64,000 nt of DNA, from positions 205,348 to 269,347 of the forward strand of contig VWZL01002213.1 of NCBI GenBank assembly GCA_013396915.1. Direction: 5' to 3'. Of this stretch, positions 9,601-22,778 are shown piece by piece. The stretch is from Stercorarius parasiticus. Its lineage: Eukaryota > Chordata > Aves > Charadriiformes > Stercorariidae. The notes under the pieces are model-generated. The model worked only from the letters and a program-made list of their open reading frames with translations. It had not been told where the DNA came from and searched no databases. The position numbers were made by a program, and so were the translations under genes. Every line of letters starts with the position of its first letter. Position 1 is the first letter of the stretch.

Positions 9601-12600
9601 AGGTTGCAAAAGTTTGTTAATGCTGGTAAATTTGTTTGAGTTGGGCCTTCTCAAACTAAGGAGAATCTACTTCACTTATCGTTACTCTGCATGTTAGCAA
9701 TATTTCAGACTTTCATGGCCCTTAGGCTGGTGTTTTTGAATTTGGACATTCTCTCCATATTAGTACCATCCCATAGACTGTTTCTTCACTCTTTTCTCAA
9801 AAGAAGAGCGTAATAAAATTTAGCCAGTCTCCTCCTTCGTGTCTGGGTATAGGCACCCCTTGGCACAAAATCATCATTGTTATTTATGTGATGCAATTGT
9901 TCCCTGCCAATGAAAGAAGGAGACACCGGTCGGTTTTGTCCAGAGCTCTGGACAGCATTGACATGGCTGATCCTTCCGTTGGGTTCCCCGCAACCTCCCT
10001 GGGAGATGTCAAAAGGTGTTAACTGGTATGAGCCTGGCAAGACCTTCCTATGCATGGTATCGTACAGGCCAGCCTGTTCAGTGAGTACGCGTCTTGGAAG
10101 ATGGCGTGCCCTCGCGGTCCCTCCGGCAGGAAGGGCTGTGAGCAATCCAGCTGGGGCAAAGCACTTCTAAAGCAGAAATTAGGTTGGCAAGGGTGGTGAG
10201 GGACTGAAAAGCATGTTAGAAATACCGACCCCTGCATCGTTTAGGAGCCTGATGTAGCTTTAAATATTGCAAAATTAGTACAGAACTAGGGCTCTGGTGC
10301 TGGCAGATAATAGGCTTTCCCACCTCATGGTAAATGGTACCCCCCTACATTTTACCCTCCATTCCCTTGTTTTATAATTGACTTTGCTTCCTTTCCATAA
10401 GAAGTTGCAAATTATGATGAGTTATGTTTAGCTACCAGCAGGTAGTGGCTCTTCATCATTCACCAGGTCAAAAAGAAGAAAGGTTACACAACATTCATCA
10501 GCTGCAACCTGGGGTTTCAATGCTAAAAAATGTAAGTACCAACTTCTAGTGTCCCCAAAACATTAAAAAGCATCTGTTTTTTAAACAGAGGACATTTCTA
10601 GAGCTGCCATATGAAAAGGCAGAAAATTAGCTTAACCTTGTCAGAAGCATTTATAGCTGATCTTGTTTGCTAACAGAGCAATATTGAAGGATCACCTTTT
10701 TGATACAGCACACAATATTTAAATGTGATTTCTCGAAGATTTTCTTGCCCAGCATGTTGTTCCAAGCAAGTAGCTTTAAATGTCCCCGTGTTCATTGCTG
10801 CCCCTGTGCTGGCATCCTGGGGCTGCTGAAGCCCCATGGTAGTCAGGAGTTATACTGGATGGGTCCCACGGTTTAGGATAGAAACCTCAAATGACCTCCA
10901 ATTTTCAGTATCCCTGATGGTGAGACCTGTTCCCACTCACACAATTGCCAGGGTCAAGTCTGTTCAGTCACAGCTATTGGGAATCCTGTGAATCATTCAT
11001 AAACCGTGCTCACCCCCTTGATGACTGTCATAATCTGTGCTCCGTATTTAATCTCAGAGGCCATCTGTGGCAGGAGTTGTTATTTTCACAGCCAGAAAAC
11101 AAAGAATGAGAAGTTGGTAATGTGTCCTTAAAAATCCCAAGTGACTTACGATTTATGGGACAGTTTATTTATTCTCCACCACTTGTGTGTATATTCCTGT
11201 TTAGTATAACCTGTGATTTTATAGACGCTCTTTCTATCTCAGAGATGTTTGCATTTTGATAGTGAAACCAAGTCATTGGTACAAACGCGCTATTTCTAAT
11301 ACTGCATAGTCCCCTACAGTCTGTAATAGCTGCTACGTAAGTGAATCACTAATGATGATATCCTTATCTGAATGCAAAATCTGGATACTGACATTTTCTC
11401 TGCGGTACTTATCTCCGTAAATCTGTGCTCTGTAAATTCACTGGAGTCATTTGAGCTATGTTGTTTTCTACCAGTGAAGGACCTGACTCTCCCTCTCTGG
11501 TGCCCCAGGTGCAAGCAGTTTGAATCTTTTGGGTTAACAGTCCTGGACCTTTATCCCTCCCTTCTTTCCTCTCACTTTTTCCAATGGAGACGCCACCTAT
11601 TACTTTTACATTTCTCTGCAATCCACTTACTTCTGAGGCCCTCTGCTCGTCTCTCTCTCCAACTCTACGTGGGATAAGACACTCATACACATCCCAGCCC
11701 AGCCCAACATGCACACTTTTGGGTAGACAGGGGACCAGATGAGGTTTACATGTCTCAGCAAAGGCTTTTACTGTAGGTGCAATTGCAGAAGCATCTCTGG
11801 ATATACCTCAGCGATATTGTTTTGCTCTGGATGGATGGACTGTAGATCCTTTGGAGAGACAGTTCTCAGCACAATCAGGAAATAACAGAAATTTTTTTTC
11901 TTTTGCCATCCTTGCTTCCCTAGCTAATTGTTTTTCTCTCTTTAAACTTATCCGTAGACTTATATCATCTCACCTCGGACTTGGGAGCCAGTACAAAAAG
12001 AGCTTACCCTCCAGGTGTTATTTTCTCACGTGTCCAGCCTTAATTCTAACATGAATGCTTTGTACATATAATTATAAAACCAAGGGCCACTAAAGTGCAC
12101 CTGTAGAGCAGAAACCTGACTGTTCTCGATTCTGTTCTAATTATTGAGCCTTAGAGCAAAAACTCGGTTTCAAAGAAAACTTTCTGTACAGGCCTCAATA
12201 GAGTTAAAGGAGAAACATTTTAAGTTGATGAGCTGACATTTGTAGAAGCAAATATATTAAATAAATCATGATTCGTTTTGGGGCTAAATCTGACTTACAT
12301 CAACTTTGGAAAAAACTAGATCCTAATGAGTGACAGTTTGGTGTTTTCTGTCACTTCCTACAGTAATGGCCCCAAGCTGACACTGCTCTGTGGGAGTCTA
12401 ATACTTCTGAACAAAAGTTTTTTTGGAGTGAGATAGACAAGGTAGAAATCCCAAGGTGACTGGAAGGAATGTCTAATGACTGGAAAGACATATTTACTGG
12501 CAGACTGTATGTAAGCTGTGACAGTTGACAGGGCTTGATTGTAATAAATATAGTTGATGAAGAGAAGGCTGACAGGTGAGGACAGAGAGAGAAAAAGAGT

Positions 12601-13064
12601 CAAAAGATCTGCATTGGCTGAACCCTATTAATGGTAAGTTGGTAACAAAGCCCAGAGTCATAAAAGAAAACAGGTATCGCAAACTGATGTCTAAACACTG
12701 AAATGTGTAGGACTTGCAGGTTGCCGTAACAAGCTCAGATTTGTTGACCTTTCTTCTAGCTATTTTATAAGTGGTGTTTTCAGTTGAAATTCACATCAGC
12801 AGCAGGCAGGCACCTGATATTTTTAAATATCGTGTATGATTAATCATGTAACAGAATGAACCCTGATCAAGGTCATAATTATTGCTTCAGTCCCTAACTT
12901 TCATTGCTTTGATCGTAGGATTTGATGTTGGAAAATGTGCCTCCACGTGCTGTGAAGGAAGCAATCTTGCTGGAGATCTGTTCTGCTGCAAACAAAATGA
13001 ATTCCCGTAAAGGAAATTAAGCAGCATAAAATCTGAAAATATTTCCTTCAATGCACAGGCTCAC
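6601..13064. other. Non-coding, mostly unique
   Basis: Holds the purine-rich tract (7180-7460) and a mildly CpG-enriched stretch at about 9920-10125 (CACCGGTCGG, TACGCG, CTCGCGG, CTCCGGC). On the minus strand 9786-10145 is open for 119 codons but has no recognised domain. The region at 11060-11130 vaguely recalls an antisense MIR. Small AT-rich palindrome GATATTTTTAAATATC at about 12817-12832. No gene seen. Confidence 0.65.
7180..7460. repeat. Purine-rich low-complexity tract
   Basis: The plus strand is strongly A/G biased, with many GGA, GAGA and GGGA words and few pyrimidines. The strand bias creates long open frames on both strands here, which I do not treat as genes. Such tracts can form triplex or quadruplex structures, but no regular repeat unit is visible. 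Confidence 0.6.
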
Positions 13065-13094
13065 CACACACGCACACACACACACACATACACA
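13065..13094. repeat. (CA)n microsatellite
   Basis: CA repeat with single-base interruptions (CGCACA, CATACA). It is short and imperfect, so probably of low variability. Confidence 0.95.
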
Positions 13095-16000
13095 GATGGA
13101 GTGATTGTTTTGGAAAATGGAAACAACTCTGGCATATTAAATCATGACACTTTATAACTGACTGGTCAGAGTTTCAACAATAGGATTTCCAATGAGCTCT
13201 GCACTTTCTTCCCCCAGGCAAATGTCACACACTGAAACTAAACAGGATCTTTTTTTTCTTCTTGTTCATCCCGACGTGCTGTTTTCTGTGCCCAAGATAC
13301 AAATCTGTATTCAAAAATGCCTTAACCCTTTGGAAGGGCAACCCTCCCTCTCCATGCCCCAGGAGAAGGGAGTTTTGCGGCAGGTGTGGGACGTATGGGA
13401 CATCGTGCCTGTGTTGGCACCGGGGTCAGTCTGCACATTTGTTGCACTCCCATTTCAAAAGGGAAGAAAGGGAAAAAACCACTCATAAGGGAATGTCTGG
13501 AGGAAAGCACTCAGGAACTGCACAAACTAATGTAAAGGTTAATAATGAGGAACATCCCTTGTTGGGAATATCAAATGAGAGTCCTGCTAAACTCTGGAAA
13601 TGGGCCCATTTAACAGCAGGGTCACTGCTTGCTTGCTTCCTTCACCACATGCACAGAGGTGAAAATCCCTTCACCTTCTTGCTTGCATGAAACACAAAAG
13701 CATTTGTAAAATATTTAGACAACTAAAATATTGAGAGAACTTCTCTTTTTAAAAGTTGTTGTTATTTTGAATGGATCCCCTCCTTCCCTATGCACCAGAT
13801 GCCGCAGTCTCTTCAAGTGGTGCTGCCACTAAATGAATTGTGGGGACTGCCAAGAAAAACAAATGAGACCCTATAGGCACCCAACAAAGACTCGCAGAGT
13901 AGCACAATGGTGACGTGTCAATCATGCCGATGCTCCCTCTTTGCCGGCTGCCTGTCTCCCACACGGCAGTGGATCCGGCCACTCTGCTTCTCACCACTGA
14001 CTTCTTGGAATGTCAGGACTCAAAGCCATGGCTCGTCAGCACGGCAGTTGTCAGCCTAATTGGCACGTATAAGCACACTTTATACACTCCTCTGGTTGTC
14101 AGTGACTGCTTATGCACGTATGCACACTGTATAGGTAGGCATGAGTGTGTCCTTTCATGTAGAAAGTTCTCTACGCAAGCACAGATACTTTATTGATGTC
14201 CACAAATACCCATATACTTTGTCTACTGGTATGTTTGCACATGGTCGCGTACCTGGACATGTACATACACCTCATCTACTGTCCTCTGGATGTGATGTTA
14301 ACGTGGCAAAGTTAATCTATGGTCATTTACTTCAGTGGCCATCCTTTGATACTCTAGGCAGAAGATGGACATCATTGTATTTAAATAGAAGGAATACACC
14401 AAATTGTGTATATATATTTACAAACACACACAGAGTTTCTGCTCCATGACTCAGACTCTTGAAGCCTGAACTCCAAGTAGTAGCCAAGCAACTGGAAGCA
14501 CAGGACAAAGGAAGTGATATTTAAGCTACGCTGCAACCCTTTTCTTTTTATATATATTTATGTATTCATGTATGTACTTTGCTCATTTTTTTTTGCCTTT
14601 TTTTTTTTGCCATTTGCGGAGACTTTACCACAACTTTAAGCTGACGAGAACACGCAAACTTTCTTCATTCAAAAAGCCATGTGTTGGAGCCAATGTAAGT
14701 GGCTGTAGATGACTTGACTTTGCTTTGTCATCTCTGTTAGGTTCCAGGGCACATTCAAAATCAATTCCTTGTCAGAAGGTGTAATTAGAGACAAAACAGG
14801 CATGAAAATCTTCATGGAATGTATCTTCTTTCATATGGAAACCTGGCTGAAGTCAACACGACTGCCACCGTTACCCGTGTCAGGGTCAGGCTTTCATTTC
14901 AATACTACCAAGAAGGTAAGAACTCTAGTGGATGGCTTTTTGCTGCTGGGTTTTTAATGCGAATATAGCATTAGCACAGGACACAATTTTTTAGTGTTTC
15001 TTGTTCTAATCAAAAGACTGCTGAAAGTAAAAACCGAAACCAAATATCAGGGAAAACTTTCTGAAGTTAAATTTATAAGGCAAGAGAATATTCTCCTTCT
15101 GGAAACAGGGGATACTCTGTGGAGTGAAGTGCTATTGCTAAGACAGGGTTAATCTTGCATCTGTAGGACTTTTTAATGAAAGTTGTATAACAGTCCTGCA
15201 ACATATTTTGCATCTTTGAATCTACATTGATTTTGGATGGCTTCTGAGAGGCAAGTTTCCCAAGAGGGTAATAATCTTCAGTCCGTTGTATATGGTGCAA
15301 GATGTATTACAGAGGACCCTAATAATGGCTCTGAAGACTGCGAGTCTCACTTGAGACAAAACTTTTCTGAGCCTACACTTGAGAGAAGACTTTCAAAAAG
15401 AACAAAACCAAACTAATCTTATCATTCCTAAAGTCTGAAGTAGGCCAGGTCCCGCATCGTGGTAAGAATAATTTCTAAAGGTCTGTTCAGGCAACTGGGA
15501 TAGGAAGGAAGATTTTTGATAACCCTTCTATGTAACTTCTGTTCTGCACACTTGATCTGGTCCCAGATGAGGATAACCACCTTGCTCGAAAAGATTCATT
15601 GCTTTCCAGGTTTTGCATAATTTTTTCCTGCAGAAATTGTTCAGTGTGTTCAGATCTCTTTCTTTAGTTTAGACTCTCTACAATTATTTTACAAGACAAA
15701 AAAAAAACCCCAAACAAAAAATCCCTTTTGTATCATGACTATAGAATTCGTAATAACTCAAACTAAAGCTTCAAGTACAAGCACAGCTACGTGTGGCACC
15801 AAACACGACATGAGAGACAAGTCAGTAGCACTGACATAAGGTTTACAATTGTATTTAAGTCGCTAAGAGAAAAAAAGTGGTTTTGTTGCCGCAGTGGGTG
15901 GAGGTTAATGCCCAGGACTTCGGCTGCAAAACTCCTGTTTAGTCTTCTGCTACTTGTTCATAAAAGTTTGCCAAGTGCATGGACCCTCATTATATACCTT

Positions 16001-18880
16001 GCTGTTGTAATAACGGCATGAGAACACCCAGGAAGTTCTTTGTGCCGGAGGAGACTTCTGTGAGAAAGAGAAGCAAGTACATGATGTTGTGCTTTCAACA
16101 GACACCATTGAGAGCTACGTTTGGGGACTGATGTGTCAGCTGCTCATCAATACAACCATGGAGTTGAATACATCAGGGGAGCTTTAAGAAGAATGGGAGA
16201 AATAGAAAAAGCGTGGGAGTAAGAATAGTAGGACAAAATTATTTCCAGCATAAATGTGCTGAAGTAAATGTAGTTTCATCAAGCAGAAGTTTGCCCTGTT
16301 GTGTTCCAGGCTTCTCATTTAGGTTGATTACATGGCAACATGGAATTGATTTCTTGAGCTTAGGACAGTTGGCAAACTTGACTAGACTTAAAATGAACCT
16401 CTTTGATTCTGTCTACAAAATTAGAGCAGATTTGATAAAGTAAAGATGTATCCTTTGAAGTATTCCCTATCAACATAAGTGCTAAGAACACTTGAGCGAA
16501 GGAATTTTAACAGTTTTGAAAGCAGTAGCAAAGGAACATCAATAAGGATTGCAGCTAAGGGCATGCCCACAAGGCACTATACTAACTGCATCTATCCTGC
16601 AGGCAATAAGCAATTGCTAAAGATTCCAGACTTTTTAAAGTTCATAGTTCATCTCATAAAAACTTTGCACGTAACTTATGATAGGATTTTGCTGGGTGGG
16701 TTTGGCTTTCAGTAGGCGACTCCAAGAGGAGGCCTTTGCAAGTTGATCTGCATATAATGACATGAAAAAGATTTCTTTTTTCTTTCGGTGTCAAATGATG
16801 ACCGACGATAGGTTGATCTTGCAAGGTGTGAAGTGTGCTCACGTCCTCTTATATATGGTGTTATAAGCATGGAAGCTACAATTCTTCCAGGCACTTCAGC
16901 ACATAAAGAAAAGCACCAGCCCAAATGCTTTGTTGATTCAAGTGCACATCATGGAAGAGAACAGGGCTGTCTTTCACACTGCAAGTTCCTCATGAGTGCT
17001 AGATTTAAAGTGCCCATGTTGCCACAAGTTGTTTCTGCTTGAGTAGGAAACAATACGAAGGCCAACCAATGATTCAGTGTAGTTTTGGTCAGGCCAGATA
17101 TCTACTTGGCGACTCTGATTCTGCTGGCCCATCAACATCAATGCTCCTACTGCTGTGGGTAGTGCTTGTGTTGGGTAACTTGCTGCGGCCTTGCAAATGT
17201 ATCATTAGCAAGGATGAGCATGAAGGAAGAAAAGAACAGAAGGATCTGGACAGGAACGAGATGGAAGCAGAAAAGGAGGTTTTAAACAAGAAAGAAGGTC
17301 TGAGTTGCACACACTTGGAAATGAGTCACTAAACAACTCAGATATTTAATTTGGGTAGTACAGGAGATTTAATTAAAAAGCTTTTACTTTTTTGTGTAGA
17401 TTTCATACTGGTGGTACTTGATAGATTGCAATGCGACCACAGCAAATTAGTGGTAGCCACAGTTATGACAACTAGGATCATTAAAACATGATCGTGTTAC
17501 TGTGGATTAATGAACCACTGCATGTCAGCTGAGCTGTGGGAAGTGGCACGTGTGTGCCCTTAGCTGGTCACAAACATGAGACAGTGAGTCAGTGTAAACC
17601 TCTTTCAGCGAGTTTTAAGCAAACACCTCTCAGCTCACGCTTGCAATGGACAAAGAGTGCACACAGTCAGTTGCTGGTGCTCAGCTTGTAAGTAGAAAGG
17701 ATTTATTAGACTGGGGTAATTAAAAAATATCTGCCTCCTTAAAGAAAAAATGGGAGAAACATGTTTTAGATCACCTAGCGCATTTCCCCAAGACATGTGG
17801 TTTCTAAATTCCCTTCACAGTTGTTCTTCCCCAAAATTGCTATGAAGGCATTACTTCCACAATGGCACAGTAAGAAAAAGAATTAAAAGTGGCTGTCAAC
17901 AGAGAACAGCTGAAACGATTCAAGAGTAGCAAAGTGAACAACTGTTCTCACCAAGAACTTGGTCCAAAGGCAGTGGACTCACCAAGGTGGTTTTCTCTGT
18001 TGACTTCAAGAAGTTTGGAATCAAACCCAGTTTCCCATGGTTTGGTGAAGAAAATGTAGGCCAGGAAAAAAGTCTTTGTTCTGATGTACCTTTTTCCTGG
18101 ATGTCACGACAATAGCTGCCTTATAAATGCCCACAATAATAATTAATAACGGAAATTAAAAATTTTTGACCTTTATGTTTTTCCTACATGAATCTCTACC
18201 TTGCTTAATACTGAAGTTTTACCACTGATTCGGTAACACTTTATGAATTCATTGAAAGCTAATAAAAACTGTCTGATTAGACAACCCCAGGCAGCACATC
18301 TTAAATAGTCATTAAACAATCATTACAGACAGAAACAGCTACAACTGGCTTCTGTTGAAATGCTGCTTATTATTATATAATCCTTTTTCAAGTCAAAATG
18401 AATGCATAATCAAAGCACAAAGCAAACAGTTTGAAAGTTCTGAGCTGGCTGTGCAAAGCTATAATGCATCAACGCATCTCTAAATTAGTGCTCAAATCAG
18501 TAGATGAGGACTGATGTACAGCAGAAGTAGTAATTGAGGAAAAAGTATGGATCTATGGGCATAGGCGAAGTAAGAGCATCTTCTGAAATAATTTCACGTA
18601 GAGCCCTACAGGAAACCATTGCAGCTTTGACCAGAAGACACTTGTCTGGTGTCAAGGAGCAAAGATGAGTTTGCAGTTCTGGTGTGTCTTATTTCTGTTA
18701 CAGATACTGTTATTTACAAAGAGTCACGTTAAACTTTGCAGCTGAAGACACACAAACTTTGAGATAAATCTGGAACAGAAACAAAATACTGTAAATTGAC
18801 CCTTACCTAACAACATTTCTGCTTTTAACAGACAACTCAATGAAAATTCACAGGAAACTCTCCAGATAAATAAAGATACG
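13095..18880. other. Non-coding, mostly unique
   Basis: T-rich runs at 14587-14612. A 140-bp open segment at 14776-14914 is flanked by splice-like sites (see findings). The 16.2-17.3 kb stretch has several modest open frames in series on the plus strand, but none carries a family motif I recognise. 18.1-18.5 kb is AT-rich with many homeodomain-like ATTA/TAAT words and could be a conserved non-coding element. Confidence 0.6.
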
Positions 18881-18975
18881 TTCTGATCCTTATTGTACTG
18901 GTATAAATTTGGAGCAACTTCAATGAAACTAGTGGAATTACTCTGAATTTACTCATAGTACAAATGAGCACAGAA
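18881..18975. repeat. Imperfect palindromic repeat, MITE-like (copy C)
   Basis: The left arm begins TTCTGATCC...TTGTACT...TAAATTTGGAGCAACTTC. The reverse complement of the right arm begins TTCTGTGCTC...TTGTACT...TAAATTCAGAGTAATTCC. The arms therefore pair over most of about 95 bp with scattered mismatches and small indels. The wording (arms starting with a TTCTGATC-type word, a central GAAACTAGTGGA) recalls a widespread, non-autonomous hairpin repeat that I associate with turtle and bird genomes. It resembles the copies at 31684 and 58407. Confidence 0.5.
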
Positions 18976-19360
18976 TGAAAACCAGAGGCTTTGGGAAGCC
19001 TTAAGCCAACAATTCAGCTTTCTGAATTGAGATCACTTATTAAGTTTGTAGTACAAAACCTCTGTCTTCTTCCTTCTCTGTAATAACATCGTTCTTAATA
19101 GTCCTTACTTAATCTTTACGTATTCTGCATGAAATAAATGGTCAGGATGTTTAAGTTTCCAGCCCATACCACCTGCAAGTTACAGGCCAGATCCATTTGC
19201 TTGATTGAGGCAACACAAGAGTCATTACCACATAGAGCAGCTGATTTTTCCCCCCTTAAACACCTGCAAATGCAGGTCGCCTGGGAGTTTGAACCTATTA
19301 AGGTTCTTATAATTGAGACAAGGGCAAAATAGTTTGTAAAATGGTACATGAACAGAAAGA

Positions 19361-19390
19361 TGAGAGTGAGGGAGAGAGAAAGAGAGAGAC
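19361..19390. repeat. (GA)n-rich microsatellite
   Basis: A run of GAGAGTGAGGGAGAGAGAAA followed by GAGAGAGAC: an imperfect GA repeat on the plus strand. Confidence 0.85.
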
Positions 19391-20887
19391 ACTCTGGTTG
19401 GATGACAGGAAATCATATAACCATATTTGCAAGTGAGCTTTGGGAGCATGGTCTTTGTAATGGGGTTAGCTAATCCAGATAGTAATAAGGATAGGAAAGT
19501 CAGCAATCATAATCATATTTAATGGATTCCAGATGGAGGAATATAATTGTTCTCATTATCATTGTGAAAACTCCAAGGAAATACAATCCCAAGATACTTT
19601 ACCTTGACAGGCAACCAGGAACAATATCGACATCAAGTCATGGGTTTTATAGGTAGAGTTGTCAGTTATTTCCTTTTTGTAGCATTCCCTTCTAATGTAA
19701 TGGTTTGATTAACCTAAGACATTTTGATGTGAGTATAAAAGCAATGTTAATGAAATGCCTGCTTAATTGACTGTGCATCTCTATACCATATGATGTGGTG
19801 ACTTACTAAATACGTTGTGGAATTAAAAAGAAAACCCGAAAGCCTTGTATATCATGAGACTTTTTCTTTGTAATGTGGTTAAAATGAAATATGACTGTAA
19901 GCACGGGCCTTTTTGGGTGCAGCTGTTCTTTCTGTTTGGGTTGATAATTGGAACCAGTCCCATGGGCCTATTTGATGTTATCTCTTGTTTAAAACTAAAC
20001 TGTCAAAGCTTATCCCCCCTGTGTACTCAACAGGGAGTAGTTCTGGGGAAACTTTCTTCTTAAATATTTTTAACCCCTCCTCCCTGCACGCATTCTCTAA
20101 ACTGAGCCGGGGCAGTCATGAAATGATGTCTTCACAGGAACACTTGTACGGCAAAATATTTCTTTGTGGAAAATCGAGCCTTTTCATGTTATATGTCTTT
20201 GTAAGAGGGGCCTAAAAGAAAAGATCCCACAGCAGAAGTCAGATGATCAGGGTGTGATCTCTCAGCTTTACAACGACTTGCTGCCTCTGCACAAAGGGTG
20301 TCCTGTGCAGCATCCCCCTCAGGGGCTCAGGGTGTGGGGCAGAGATGCAGATGTCTCCCACAATATGAACCAATATTTGATCCAGGAACAGCATAAGTGC
20401 GTTTCCACTCAAAAGTGACTTTCATGTGCCTGATCCCAAGCTAATGCATTCAGTCAGTGTCACGCTGTGGAGACCTACCAGTTAGGCTGACATTACCTCA
20501 GAGTTTTCTGTAAGGGTAGGCATGCCCTGCCTGTTGTAATATTTAGATGTAAACTCCGAGTATTTAGATTTGCTTAAGTTAGACCCTGTGTTTTGGTTAG
20601 TTTCTTGAATGGCAGGTGGTAGCAAGGAGCATGCCTCCTGCAGTCAGGTGAGGAGATATTTTGGGTTTGCTTTGCACCTTTTGTTTTCCTTTGCAGTTAC
20701 TGTGGTTGGAGTTCCGGAATTGAGACAAGGCAACCGTGTAATCTCAAATTAACAGCACTAAAAAAGGCGTTATTCTTTTGACCATAGGACCAATGGTCTT
20801 TTTCTCAGTCTGCTCTGTTTTGGTTATATTTTTATCAAAAAACAGAAGGCCGCCTGCTAGGTATTTTTGTTTGTACTGACAGTTTGA

Positions 20888-20992
20888 GTAACCTGGTCTA
20901 GTGGAAGGTGTCCCTACCCATGGCGGGGGGGGCGGAACTAGATGATCTTTAAGGTCTCTTCCAACCCAAACCATCCTATGATTCTATGAATT
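20888..20992 (+). mobile_element. CR1 LINE 3' end
   Basis: This carries the classic avian CR1 tail in sense orientation: ACCTGGTCTAGTGGAAGGTG, then TCCCTACCCATGGC, a G-run, GGAACTAGATGATCTTTAAG and GTCTCTTCCAACCCAAACCA. It ends in CCTATGATTCTATGAATTCT, the 8-bp repeat found at CR1 3' termini. Only about 105 bp of the 3' UTR is present, as in most 5'-truncated CR1 copies. The preserved sequence suggests a younger age than the copies at 4.5 and 6.4 kb. Confidence 0.95.
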
Positions 20993-22557
20993 CTGTCAGG
21001 CCTTTACACACATGTTATTATAGTACCTATGGAGCCAACTTTAATAGAAAAGGAGGAAGGAGAGATAAGAATCACTGATAGATGTCAGAGTCATCTCCAC
21101 TATCCTGGGCAAATGAAAGAGGGACAAAAGTTACAGGCTTGCTAGGTGTTTCTGCCAGCTCTTGCATGCCCTGTGTCATGCGCTGCTCTTCTCGAATGGC
21201 CCATGTGCAGAATAAGAGAACCTTTCAGCTATTACCCCAAAGATCATTTATGCACACTATTCATAGGCACACTATTTTTTAAAAAGGATAGCATGCCGAT
21301 ATATTGGTTTCTCCTCTAGCTGACATGTACACTGTGGGGATGTTGCAATGGCCTGCAGTGATTGGAAGTTGTGTGCTGGTACTATGTCTACCTTTCTATT
21401 ACACACAGAGTATTTCTAATAAGGGACAAACATCCAATGCAGGCTGTGATCTACTCTCTTGGCCTTTGTTGCATTAGATCTTGCCTTTGCCTTAGCACTC
21501 TTTGTCACTCTCTTTCCTTCTAGTCTTTAAGACCAAATGCAGCAGTGTCTCCACATCTTCCACAAATAATCATCTGTTTCTGTCCTGTAGACTCACATCA
21601 GGACACCTGGAAGAACCCTTCTGAGCAAAATCAGAAGTAAAAGCTGCTGATAGCTGTGAAAACAGCAAATGAGCTTCCTATCTGGTGCAGCACTCAATGC
21701 AACTAAGATGCTCCTGGCAAGCAACCTCTTGCACTTTAGAGAGCAACTGAGTGGAATACTAAGCACAGGTTGTAGGTTGCAGGTTGATTATGTGCCCCAA
21801 GAGAACAAAGGTACTTGTGATGCCCATTCATGGAAGAGCAATGGCCAAGCTATAGGTCCCTCTTGCCATCGCAAACCAATCTCTGCAGAGCTGTCATATA
21901 TGTGAGACGGGGAATGATTCTTATGCCCCTTGGGGGATGCCAGGACTCAGTACTTTGTAGATAAATATAAGTTTCTATTTAAAACCAGTACTACTGGGAT
22001 TAGATGTAAGAGGGGCTGGAAAAAGCCATTTCTAAAAATACAGGAAATAGCTATATGGTTACAGAAGTGAATTTCCAGCTGTGGGTAATCATATAACTCA
22101 CATATTAACAATGAGGATCCACTGTGTAAGGGGGAAAAACAACAATTCACATAAGCTCGAAAGACAATAGGCCAACTCCCGATCAGACTGGGGAAAAAGA
22201 AGGAGCAGAGAGAAGATATGGAGGGCAGAAAAAGTAGGGGACTCGTTTTGTTACACAGCAGCCAGTGGAGAAGGCAATTCTAGAAAGATCAGTAAGGGCG
22301 AAGGAAAATGTTCATTTACATTTAGGAGGTACTGCTTGCAAAGGTGAGGTTAAGAGCATGGAGCTGAAACAGTCAGAAGGCCACTTTGCTGGACTGCCCC
22401 GTCTGTTCGTAGATTCAGCTCTGGAAGCAGCAGCCCCAGAAATAAATCCAGTATAATCCATATAACACCTAGCACCAAAGGCTCTCCCAGCAATTTTGAA
22501 CTATTTCTAATACCAGACTGCTTTGCTGTTGACAGAGAGCTGATCAGCCCATGCATG

Positions 22558-22622
22558 CTGTAGATGGGAAAACTGAGGCATTCGCCTTGCCAGTTACTGA
22601 AAGAGTAGAAACAGAACTCATC
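22558..22622 (-). mobile_element. MIR/L3-like SINE scrap, antisense
   Basis: TAGATGGGAAAACTGAGGCA is the antisense of the highly conserved 'tgcctcagttttcccatct' word of MIR and L3 elements. A loosely matching tail (CTTGCCAGTTACTGAAAGAG, then CAGAACTCATCC) follows, as in 'cttgcccaaggtcac...cagaactcaaacc'. It seems to have lost sequence in the middle. Ancient, degraded copy. Confidence 0.5.
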
Positions 22623-22752
22623 CGTCTTTGCCTCGTTTTCGTCAATTTTAATTAGTCATCCAAACTTCCATTTCCTGTCAGGCCTTTTAGCTGCAAGGAC
22701 CCTATCTATCTCACATAGTTTTCCTGGCGTGTTCTGGAAAAATTCATTTTGT

Positions 22753-22778
22753 CTTTTTTTTTTCTTTTTTTTTTTTTT
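22753..22778. repeat. Poly-T tract
   Basis: About 26 bp of T with two C interruptions. It may be a simple repeat or the antisense A-tail of an unrecognisable retrocopy; no retrocopy body is evident next to it. Confidence 0.9.

Larger units (their letters stand above)
18976..22557. other. Non-coding, mostly unique
   Basis: Includes the GA microsatellite at 19.36 kb and the CR1 tail at 20.89 kb. G-run GGCGGGGGGGGCGG at about 20922-20935 belongs to the CR1 tail. No gene, RNA or further element recognised. Confidence 0.65.

Noticed and set aside
9786..10240. CpG-enriched segment with a 119-codon minus-strand frame, considered as an LTR or ERV piece
   Set aside because: No TG...CA ends, polyadenylation signal or primer-binding site could be matched; only mild CpG enrichment remains.
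17039..17332. 97-codon plus-strand frame with a hydrophobic stretch followed by a charged Lys/Glu-rich stretch (membrane-protein-like)
   Set aside because: No homologue recognised, no clear splice sites, and adjoining frames in 16.2-17.3 kb do not join into a consistent gene.
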